The notes beneath the pieces were generated by a model, which searched no databases, was not told where the DNA came from, and was given only the letters and a program-made list of their open reading frames with translations. Positions 1 through 6,081 of a stretch of 7,062 nucleotides of DNA are shown here, piece after piece (position 1 is the stretch's first letter; each line of letters begins with the position of its first letter). The DNA is from an uncultured Lachnospiraceae bacterium (GTDB lineage Bacteria; Bacillota_A; Clostridia; Lachnospirales; Lachnospiraceae): assembly GCA_947175285.1 (NCBI GenBank), contig CAMWMM010000258.1:1-7062 (forward strand). The letters are read 5' to 3'. A program made the position numbers and the translations under genes.

Positions 1-791
1 TGTATACGGTGTTTTACAACGGATTTTCTAATGAAGATATCCTGCTTATTCGTAAACTGTTCCCTTCCTCCATTCACATAAGTCACTGCCGTTGTAGTAT
101 TACTGCCGCTTCCGGATTTCCAGTTTAAAGGAATAAATAACGCTGCTGCCACAATACCAAGAAGAAAAGGCAGTCCTTTCGGTACATCCATAGAAAAAAG
201 TCTGCTTCCTGTCATGTCGTCATAAAAATCATTGATATAAGTCTTATAAGCGCGATATGGATTATGCTCCACATATCGGTATACTCTGTCCAGAATATGA
301 TCGATATCCGCATCGGAATAAGTTTCCTTCACAATCCCTGTCGTACAAAACCATGTATAGATTTTACCGTTATCCTCACGATACCAGTTATCAATCAAAA
401 GGACTCCGTCACCGTTTGCCTTGTCATAGCCGAAACAGTTCTCCTCATAAAACTGCTCCGCATAGACTCTGACAAACTCATCATAAGATACATTCGGCTC
501 TATACTTCTGGCGTATTCCTTTAACGATTCATTTAATGTAATCAAAACAATATCGCACTGCGTCTGTTTCTCCCGTTTGGCAATCAGTTCCTCCAGTTTG
601 TGCTCCTCGCTGTCTGTTAATACATTACCGTAATCAAAGACTCGCTGTGTTGTTTTGCATTCCGTATTCGTTCTCTCATAGTATCCCGCTTTTGCCGAAA
701 TACTATGAATGCCTTTTATCAGAAACAAAACAGCCGCCAAAACCGCAATCGAAATATATACCCATTTAAAATACCTGATATACTCTCTCAT
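1..791 (-). CDS. TPM-domain membrane protein (YdjH-like), 3' end cut off by window edge
   Basis: Reading leftward from the ATG at 789-791 gives 263 codons with no stop before the edge, so the C-terminus is missing. Residues about 11-26 form an N-terminal membrane helix or uncleaved signal anchor. Residues about 51-185 match the TPM fold: VFDYGNVLTDSEEHKLEELI resembles the family opening (D-x-A/G-x-L followed by a helix), and NGDGVLLIDNW (127-137) resembles its central strand. A second hydrophobic segment lies at about 205-222, followed by a Ser/Gly/Thr-rich stretch. Homologues I recall end in a Gly/Ser/His-rich tail, which would lie outside the window. The start follows the stop of the upstream gene directly (TAGATG) and has a GGAGGTG ribosome site at 798-804, so the pair is translationally linked. 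B. subtilis YdjH has the same neighbour and works with the SPFH protein YdjI in PspA membrane association (known for B. subtilis, inferred here). TPM domains are sometimes labelled phosphatase; that activity is not supported here. Confidence 0.85.
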   Translation of the reverse strand, partial: MREYIRYFKWVYISIAVLAAVLFLIKGIHSISAKAGYYERTNTECKTTQRVFDYGNVLTDSEEHKLEELIAKREKQTQCDIVLITLNESLKEYARSIEPNVSYDEFVRVYAEQFYEENCFGYDKANGDGVLLIDNWYREDNGKIYTWFCTTGIVKETYSDADIDHILDRVYRYVEHNPYRAYKTYINDFYDDMTGSRLFSMDVPKGLPFLLGIVAAALFIPLNWKSGSGSNTTTAVTYVNGGREQFTNKQDIFIRKSVVKHRI

Positions 792-1775
792 CTACAACAC
801 CTCCAAAATCGCAATGGCAAGCTGCACAAGCGCACTGACACAGGCAAAGACGGAAAAACCATATAATATGACTTTTTCTTTCGACACCGGCGTTTTGCCC
901 GCCACTTTACCTGTCTGCCCATTGACATGGAACCGCCACGTTTTTCCGCGGTATTGGTACAAGTACATCCATACCGGCATAAGTGCATAGCGAGTGTTAT
1001 TTCTATTTGCATTTAAATTCTTTCTTATGGGTTTTACCGAATCATATCCCAGAATAGACTGGTGCATCAACTGTTCGGAAGCATTTCTTACTTTTCTCCC
1101 GGCGCGTTCCTCCAACTGTTCCGCACTCTGATTATATACTTCTCCAAAAAAACCGGACATATATCTTGGATCAAAGCGCTCCAGTTCCTGATAGGTATAA
1201 GGCTCCATCAAATCCATCTCGCCATCATCCATTGCCAAAGACGCATCTACCGGAACTTTATCAAAATCTGCTTCCATTTTTCTGATAATCTCATAGTAAG
1301 AAGTCTCTATGTATTCCGTATCCCCGCTGACCCAGCTTCGCGTTTTAGTTCCCTGTCCGGCAAAATCGTAATGCACCTGATAGTCATACATCCAGAACGG
1401 CACATAGATACCCTGAAGAGCCTCTAAACTCTTTTCCGATAAAAAAGTGGACGGCAGAAATGTTTTTTTCTTAAATTCCTTATGCAGCATCTCTACTGCC
1501 GTATCTTTATTAATTTTAAACGGCAGAATCAGCTGCGGCTCATATTCGCCCTCCACTCTTTCCTGAAAAACTATATAACTGCCGCAGTGGGAGCATTTAC
1601 TTGCCGAAGTATATTGGTTTATGTTAAGCGGCGCACCACAGTTTCCGCATTGTGTTATAGAGCCGTCCCGAATGATATCCTCGCTGTCTAAGCTCTCGCA
1701 ATGCGGACAATACATCTTTTTTCTGCCCGGTTCATAAACCGTATTGCTGCCACAGTTTCTGCATTTAAAAATCAT
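792..1775 (-). CDS. Double zinc-ribbon membrane-anchored protein (YdjG-like, TFIIB-type zinc ribbon)
   Basis: The protein has 327 residues from the ATG at 1773-1775. Four CxxC pairs stand at residues 5/8, 23/26, 43/46 and 61/64, enough for two zinc ribbons. The middle contains the paired aromatic motifs VPFWMYDY (about 125-132) and MPVWMYLYQY (about 266-275), then the NGQTGKVAG turn (285-293), a layout I know from the YdjG-type family. Residues about 301-325 form one C-terminal membrane helix, so the zinc ribbons are probably cytosolic. A GTG at 1803-1805 would add ten residues, but GGGGGAG at 1781-1787 sits 5 bases before the ATG and fits the shorter form. The TPM gene begins on the base after its stop. 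In B. subtilis YdjG and YdjH are membrane partners of SPFH protein YdjI, and a similar role is inferred here; the SPFH gene is not in the window. Zinc ribbons cause some relatives to be labelled primosomal protein N' (PriA), but there is no helicase domain. Confidence 0.85.
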   Translation of the reverse strand: MIFKCRNCGSNTVYEPGRKKMYCPHCESLDSEDIIRDGSITQCGNCGAPLNINQYTSASKCSHCGSYIVFQERVEGEYEPQLILPFKINKDTAVEMLHKEFKKKTFLPSTFLSEKSLEALQGIYVPFWMYDYQVHYDFAGQGTKTRSWVSGDTEYIETSYYEIIRKMEADFDKVPVDASLAMDDGEMDLMEPYTYQELERFDPRYMSGFFGEVYNQSAEQLEERAGRKVRNASEQLMHQSILGYDSVKPIRKNLNANRNNTRYALMPVWMYLYQYRGKTWRFHVNGQTGKVAGKTPVSKEKVILYGFSVFACVSALVQLAIAILEVL

Positions 1776-1780
1776 GCTGT

Positions 1781-1787
1781 CTCCCCC
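1781..1787 (-). promoter_or_regulatory. Ribosome binding site that decides the zinc-ribbon gene start
   Basis: GGGGGAG on the minus strand lies 5 bases before the ATG at 1773-1775. It lies inside the ten-codon extension that would be read from the GTG at 1803-1805, and that GTG has no purine-rich site of similar quality. The ATG is therefore the preferred start. Confidence 0.7.
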
Positions 1788-1808
1788 GTAAATGAATATC
1801 TTCACACT

Positions 1809-1838
1809 ATTGTATCAAAAAATATGATAAATTGACAG
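1809..1838 (-). promoter_or_regulatory. Candidate sigma-A-type promoter for the zinc-ribbon/TPM unit
   Basis: On the minus strand a -10 box TACAAT (1809-1814, five of six consensus bases) is preceded after 18 bases by CTGTCA (1833-1838, four of six). Transcription would begin near 1802, giving a leader of about 27 bases. Its -35 box overlaps the -35 box of the rightward promoter on the opposite strand, so two polymerases could not bind both together. Assigned by eye only. Confidence 0.45.
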
Positions 1839-1861
1839 AAGAAGTTTTTATAGTATATACT
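1832..1861 (+). promoter_or_regulatory. Sigma-A-type promoter of the PurF-like gene
   Basis: A perfect TTGACA (1832-1837) is followed after 18 bases by TATACT (1856-1861, five of six consensus bases). Transcription would start near 1868, leaving a leader of about 45 bases before the ATG at 1913. The -10 box is embedded in a long palindrome, which suggests that access to this promoter is controlled by a repressor. Confidence 0.65.
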
Positions 1862-1867
1862 ATAAAA
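1846..1867. promoter_or_regulatory. Perfect 22-bp palindrome over the -10 box, candidate operator
   Basis: The central 16 bases TATAGTATATACTATA are their own reverse complement. The symmetry extends three further bases on each side (TTT and AAA), with the axis between 1856 and 1857. The element covers the -10 box of the rightward promoter. It has no spacer loop and no downstream T run, so a terminator is unlikely; a binding site for a dimeric repressor is the natural reading. I cannot assign it to a regulator family. Part of the symmetry could arise from AT-rich composition, but TAGTA/TACTA arms are more specific than simple A/T runs. Confidence 0.5.
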
Positions 1868-1912
1868 TAGAGAAACTTGCGAACTTAGGCATCAGAACAG
1901 GAGAAAAATATT

Positions 1913-3319
1913 ATGGGTGGATTTTTTGGCGTCGCTTCAAAGGAAGACTGTATATTCGATTTATATTTTGGTACTGATTATCATTCTCATCTTGGGACAA
2001 GACGCGCCGGTATGGCATGTTACAGTAAAGAAAACGGTTTTGACAGGGCAATCCATAATATTGAAAACGCTCCTTTCAGAACCAAGTTCGATAAGGACTC
2101 CAATACCATGTCCGGTCATCTGGGCATAGGCTGTATTTCCGATTATGAGCCGCAGCCTCTTATTATCCGTTCTCATCACGGTACTTACGCGATTACAACG
2201 GTAGGTAAAATCAATAACAAAGAAGAAATCGAAAGACAGCTTTTCAAAAGCGGACATGCTCATTTTCAGGAAATGAGCGGCGGCGAAATCAATATGACAG
2301 AACTTGTATCCGCCATTATCAACCAAAAAGAAAATCTCATCGAAGGGTTGCAGTATGCGCAGGAATTAATTGACGGCTCCATGACAATGTTAGTGATGAC
2401 CCCAAAAGGCATCTACGCGGCAAGAGACCGTCTCGGACGTACGCCTGTCATCATCGGCAAAAAAGACTCCGCCTACTGCGTTACCTTTGAAAGTTTTGCC
2501 TATCTGAACCTGGGCTATCAGGACGAACGGGAACTCGGTCCGGGTGAAATTGCAATCATAACTCCGGAAGGCGCAAAGACTCTTGTTGCACCGGGCAAGG
2601 ATATGAAAATCTGCACATTTCTCTGGATTTACTATGGATATCCCTCTTCTTCCTATGAGGGCGTCAACGTAGAACAGATGCGATATCAATGCGGCGCTAT
2701 GCTTGCGAAACGTGATAATGCAACCCCGGATATTGTTGCAGGAGTACCGGATTCCGGAATCGCCCATGCAATCGGTTATGCCAACGAGTCCGGTATCCCT
2801 TTTTCAAGACCTTTTATTAAATATACACCTACATGGCCCCGTTCTTTCATGCCGACCATACAAAGCCAGCGGAACCTGATTGCAAAAATGAAGCTGCTGC
2901 CCGTTCATGAACTGATTAAAGATAAGAGCCTGTTATTAATAGACGACTCCATTGTACGAGGTACACAGCTTAGGGAAACAACGGAATTCCTTTATCAGAG
3001 CGGTGCAAAAGAAGTACATATCCGTCCTGCCTGTCCGCCGCTTTTATACGGCTGTAAATATTTGAACTTTTCGCGTTCATCTTCCGAAATGGAACTGATT
3101 ACCCGTCAGGTTATCAAAGAAATGGAAGGAGATAATAAGTATCCCAACCTATCCGTCTATGCTGACCCGGAATCGACGGAATATCAGGATATGTTGGAAA
3201 AAATAAGAGAGAAGCTCAACTTCACTTCTCTCCGTTATCATCGTCTGGACGATATGATTGCCTCCGTAGGCATTGATAAATCAAAACTTTGTACGTATTG
3301 CTGGGACGGGCGCGAATAA
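1913..3319 (+). CDS. PurF-family amidophosphoribosyltransferase-like protein lacking the glutaminase Cys
   Basis: The protein has 468 residues, near the usual PurF length. It has an N-terminal Ntn-hydrolase glutamine-amidotransferase-like domain (about 2-225) and a C-terminal phosphoribosyltransferase domain (about 255-400). LLLIDDSIVRGT (340-351) is the canonical PRPP loop, and GVPDSG (277-282) is also typical. Cys234, Cys381, Cys460 and Cys463 sit where B. subtilis PurF carries its [4Fe-4S] ligands. True PurF begins with a catalytic Cys (CGVFG or CGIVG after processing); here the start is MGGFFGVAS, so the nucleophile is Gly2. The HRGQE and HNG signatures read HLGTR and TVG. AGGAG (1899-1903) fixes the ATG, and an in-frame TAG at 1886-1888 with no start codon between rules out an upstream Cys. 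Canonical PurF makes phosphoribosylamine from PRPP and glutamine. This one may use ammonia, have another substrate or be regulatory (inference). I recall similar MGGFFG and MGGIFG proteins in clostridia and Bacteroidetes, all auto-annotated as PurF. Confidence 0.9.
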   Translation: MGGFFGVASKEDCIFDLYFGTDYHSHLGTRRAGMACYSKENGFDRAIHNIENAPFRTKFDKDSNTMSGHLGIGCISDYEPQPLIIRSHHGTYAITTVGKINNKEEIERQLFKSGHAHFQEMSGGEINMTELVSAIINQKENLIEGLQYAQELIDGSMTMLVMTPKGIYAARDRLGRTPVIIGKKDSAYCVTFESFAYLNLGYQDERELGPGEIAIITPEGAKTLVAPGKDMKICTFLWIYYGYPSSSYEGVNVEQMRYQCGAMLAKRDNATPDIVAGVPDSGIAHAIGYANESGIPFSRPFIKYTPTWPRSFMPTIQSQRNLIAKMKLLPVHELIKDKSLLLIDDSIVRGTQLRETTEFLYQSGAKEVHIRPACPPLLYGCKYLNFSRSSSEMELITRQVIKEMEGDNKYPNLSVYADPESTEYQDMLEKIREKLNFTSLRYHRLDDMIASVGIDKSKLCTYCWDGRE

Positions 3320-3320
3320 A

Positions 3321-5123
3321 TTATTCTAGTTCGTCCGTCAAACGTTCAATTTCGTCAATAATTTCCCCAATATAGGAAATAGTATCAAGCAGCGGCGCAT
3401 CGGTAGTGATATCGATGCCCGCCGTCTTTGCAAGTTCTACGGAATCCATCGTGCTTCCTGCTGCAAGAACTTTTTTCCAGTCCTCCACGGCAGTTTCCCC
3501 CTCATTTTCAATCCGCTTACAAACCTGTGTGCCAATCGTCAGTCCGGCACTGTATGTGTAGGAATACAGTCCCATATAATAATGCGGCTGACGCATCCAA
3601 GTATGAGCGGCGTCATCGGAAATCTCCACAGCATCTCCCCAGAAGTTCTGCAGTGTTTCTTTCATAAGCACATTTAATGTCTCCGCATTCACGCTGCCTC
3701 CCTCATCAACAATTCTGTAAACTTTTCTCTGGAAATCGGCTTCCAGCAAATGCGTGACAAAATTGTGATAGTAGGTATTGCTTATCATACAGGATAATAC
3801 CCAGCGGCGGAAACGCAAATCAGGAGCCGTCTTTAATAAATAGTGCGCCAGTAAAAGTTCATTCATGGTTGAAGGCGCTTCCACGAAGTAGTTGGAAATA
3901 TTCGTATCAAAAACAGACTGTGCACTGTTGCATAACTGAAAATGCCCGGCATGCCCAAGTTCGTGGACGAGGGTAAAAACATCCGACATACGATTATGCC
4001 ACGATAACAGAATATAAGAATTTTTCCCATAAGGGCTGGCGCAGAATCCGCCCGTGGACTTTCCTGCATTCTGTGCAAAGTCCACCCAGCGCTCACGGTA
4101 AGCTGCCTTTACTGTTGTCTCTATATAGTCCTGCCCTAAAACGGCAAGTCCTTTTTCCATATAATCCTTGGATTCCTCTATCGTAACACTAGGGTCATAT
4201 TCCGGGTCAACGGCTATCTTTAAATCCGCAAATGTCATATTGTCCAGTTTATGTATCCGCTTTAATAATTTGGCATATCTGCGCATATGAGGTGCCAGTT
4301 TTTCCATAATCAGATCTATCTGCCTGTCATACATATCCCGCGTTACTTTTTGTTGAAAAAGAAGCGAGTCTATCACAGAATCAAATCCTCTTAACGTAGC
4401 TATCGTCTTTTCCGTCTGTACATGGGTATTATATGCGGCCGCCGTCACATTTTCATACTCACGGATTTTAGCGGAGAATGCCTCAAATGCCGCTCGGCGA
4501 AGCGGCGTATTTTTTTCATATTCGTAATTATCTTCAAACAGGGAATAGCCGAGTTCATACTCTTTTCCCTCTACCTTAAAAGACTCAAACTTCATATCGG
4601 CAAGTTTTGCCATATTATATATTTGATAAGGCGCGCTTACGGTCTGTCTAAGCGCTGCTAAAACACGCTCTGCCTCCGGGTGCAGTTTATGCGGTTTTTC
4701 CCTGAGAACATCCTGTAAGTAGCATTTATTCTTTATGGCACTGTCAATTGCCTGTTTTAATACCTCTTCGCTTAGCTGTGCTATTTCACTGTCAATAAAA
4801 CTGAGCATACTGAGAGTCTGTGCCACAAAACGGCTGATTTTATCATTTCGCTCCTGATTATGGGTATCATAATAATCCACGGAAACAGCCAAATCACAGT
4901 AGGTACTGACTAACGTAAGCATGCGTACAATTTCCCTGTAATCATCCAGACAGGCATTGACACTCTGCGGCGTATGCAGTTTTCCCTTGTACTCTTCTAC
5001 CATACGCTCACTTAAGCTTTTCACTTTGTCAACATCTAGGTACATCTCTTCTTCTGTCTTGTATATTAAAGACAAATCCCAGGTTAATTCCACCGGGACG
5101 TCCTTACGAGATTTTAGTTCCAT
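3321..5123 (-). CDS. pepF: Oligoendopeptidase F (M3 family zinc metallopeptidase)
   Basis: The 600-residue length is normal for PepF. The zinc site is HELGH at 387-391 inside FTLVHELGHAGHF, with Glu415 in NYFVEAPSTMNE as the expected third ligand. HYYMGLYSYTYSAG (514-527) matches the conserved substrate-binding Tyr-rich segment of the M3B family. The helical N-terminal half (about 10-200) is the usual PepF_N region that restricts the enzyme to short peptides. There is no signal peptide, so it acts in the cytosol, degrading oligopeptides of roughly 7-20 residues (family knowledge). The ATG at 5121-5123 has GAAGGGGG (5130-5137) 6 bases upstream. The gap to the upstream scaffold gene's stop is 17 bases, so it is probably the third gene of the suf operon. 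Its stop (3321-3323) is separated from the stop of the convergent PurF-like gene by one base. All catalytic residues are intact. Confidence 0.95.
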   Translation of the reverse strand: MELKSRKDVPVELTWDLSLIYKTEEEMYLDVDKVKSLSERMVEEYKGKLHTPQSVNACLDDYREIVRMLTLVSTYCDLAVSVDYYDTHNQERNDKISRFVAQTLSMLSFIDSEIAQLSEEVLKQAIDSAIKNKCYLQDVLREKPHKLHPEAERVLAALRQTVSAPYQIYNMAKLADMKFESFKVEGKEYELGYSLFEDNYEYEKNTPLRRAAFEAFSAKIREYENVTAAAYNTHVQTEKTIATLRGFDSVIDSLLFQQKVTRDMYDRQIDLIMEKLAPHMRRYAKLLKRIHKLDNMTFADLKIAVDPEYDPSVTIEESKDYMEKGLAVLGQDYIETTVKAAYRERWVDFAQNAGKSTGGFCASPYGKNSYILLSWHNRMSDVFTLVHELGHAGHFQLCNSAQSVFDTNISNYFVEAPSTMNELLLAHYLLKTAPDLRFRRWVLSCMISNTYYHNFVTHLLEADFQRKVYRIVDEGGSVNAETLNVLMKETLQNFWGDAVEISDDAAHTWMRQPHYYMGLYSYTYSAGLTIGTQVCKRIENEGETAVEDWKKVLAAGSTMDSVELAKTAGIDITTDAPLLDTISYIGEIIDEIERLTDELE

Positions 5124-5140
5124 TCTAATCCCCCTTCTTG

Positions 5141-6058
5141 CTATTTCAAGAATCCGTTAATAATCTGCTCTTCCGCTTCTTCTTCCGTCAGTCCAAGCGT
5201 CATCAGTTTAATAATCTGTTCCCCTGCAATCTTACCGATTGCAGCTTCATGAATCAGCGCCGCATCCACATCATTTGCCTCTAACTGCGGCACGGCAAGG
5301 ACTTTTGCCTTATCCATAATAATAGCGTCACATTCCGTATGTCCGCTGCAGGGTACATTCCCTACAATGCGGGAATCAAACTTCTGATAGGAAGTGTCTC
5401 TTGCCACGGAACGGGATATAACATCAGCGCCCGCACCCTCTCCGTTTAGTTTTACTTCATAATAACTGACCGCTTTCTGCTCGCCATGCGTCATCAAACG
5501 CTCATGAACAATCAATTTCGCTCCTGCTGCAAGCTCCGCCGTCGTTTTTCTTTCTGTGGAATCCACACCTTTAATCTGCACCATTTCCATCTCCATGGTG
5601 CTGTTTTCTTTCATATAAACTTCCGTGCCAGGATTCAAAATACGTTTTCCCGTACCATCTCCGGAGCCATAATGTTTTTCTACATATTTCACTTTGGCAT
5701 TTTTTTCAAGGTAAAAACGATGAATGCCGTCATGCTCCGAATCCTGTCCTCCGCAGTTATCAATGCCGCATCCTGCCACAATGATAACATCGGCATCCTC
5801 TCCAATATAAAAATCATTATAGACAGTCTCTTTCAATCCGCTTGTACTTAAAACAACCGGAATATGCACACTTTCATTTTTTGTACCCGGTTTAATATGA
5901 ATATCAATACCGCTTACATCTTCTTTCGAGATAATATCTATATTGGCTGTTGTATTTCTTGCCGCCATCTGCCCGTTTGCACGGATATTGTAAGCGCCCT
6001 CCGGCACCTCATGTAAACCTGCAACTTCCTGTAATAATCGTTTCTGTATGGTGTCCAT
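5141..6058 (-). CDS. SufB/SufD-type Fe-S cluster scaffold, minimal (SmsB-like)
   Basis: From the ATG at 6056-6058 the protein has 305 residues, much shorter than E. coli SufB (495) or SufD (423). It is essentially one SufBD beta-helix core plus the C-terminal helical part. The segment GHTECDAIIMD aligns with E. coli SufB around Cys405 (here Cys243), and LIHEAAIGKI aligns with SufB His433-Glu434 (here His270-Glu271). The tail GLTEEEAEEQIINGFL matches SufB GISEEDAISMIVNGF. Carrying SufB-type Cys and Glu and a His at the SufD-type position suggests that one protein can form the scaffold as a homodimer. Cys97 and Cys102 (CGIDNC) and His109 and His113 (EHDGIH) form a second potential metal-binding cluster. 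The cytosolic complex with the adjacent ATPase would build [4Fe-4S] clusters. AAGGAAG at 6070-6076 supports this start. An upstream in-frame ATG (6083-6085) overlaps the sufC stop as ATGA but has no good ribosome site. Confidence 0.88.
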   Translation of the reverse strand: MDTIQKRLLQEVAGLHEVPEGAYNIRANGQMAARNTTANIDIISKEDVSGIDIHIKPGTKNESVHIPVVLSTSGLKETVYNDFYIGEDADVIIVAGCGIDNCGGQDSEHDGIHRFYLEKNAKVKYVEKHYGSGDGTGKRILNPGTEVYMKENSTMEMEMVQIKGVDSTERKTTAELAAGAKLIVHERLMTHGEQKAVSYYEVKLNGEGAGADVISRSVARDTSYQKFDSRIVGNVPCSGHTECDAIIMDKAKVLAVPQLEANDVDAALIHEAAIGKIAGEQIIKLMTLGLTEEEAEEQIINGFLK

Positions 6059-6069
6059 TCTATTGTCAT

Positions 6070-6076
6070 CTTCCTT
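6070..6076 (-). promoter_or_regulatory. Ribosome binding site favouring the short start of the SufB/D-like gene
   Basis: AAGGAAG on the minus strand lies 11 bases before the ATG at 6056-6058, in the 23-base gap after the sufC stop. The in-frame alternatives, GTG at 6101-6103 and ATG at 6083-6085, lie within or across the end of sufC and lack a comparable site. The spacing is a little long, so the choice is likely but not certain. Confidence 0.6.
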
Positions 6077-6081
6077 TCTTA

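Noticed and set aside
257..990. Plus-strand open frames of 71-93 codons opposite the TPM and zinc-ribbon genes
   Set aside because: They lie antisense to well-supported domains, lack good ribosome sites and have no recognisable motifs.
1776..1805. Ten-codon N-terminal extension of the zinc-ribbon protein from a GTG
   Set aside because: The strong GGGGGAG site lies inside the extension and serves the ATG at 1773-1775.
1846..1867. The palindrome as a transcription terminator or mobile-element target site
   Set aside because: It has no loop, is almost all A/T, and there is no transposase or flanking duplication nearby; its position over the -10 box fits an operator better.
1949..1951. Cys13 of the PurF-like protein as a processed catalytic Cys after a propeptide, as in B. 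subtilis
   Set aside because: Aligning from Gly2 matches the family without gaps to position 32, whereas starting at Cys13 would put the HLGTR segment 11 residues too early.
1961..2767. Minus-strand open frames of 121 and 125 codons inside the PurF-like gene
   Set aside because: They are antisense to conserved PurF coding sequence and show only shadow-like composition.
3361..3380. Inverted repeat ATTTCC/GGAAAT near the convergent gene ends as a bidirectional terminator
   Set aside because: A 6-bp AT-rich stem with an 8-base loop and no T run, inside the pepF coding region; too weak to call.
5486..5851. Plus-strand 121-codon open frame inside the scaffold gene
   Set aside because: It overlaps the SufBD core on the opposite strand, with no ribosome site or motif.
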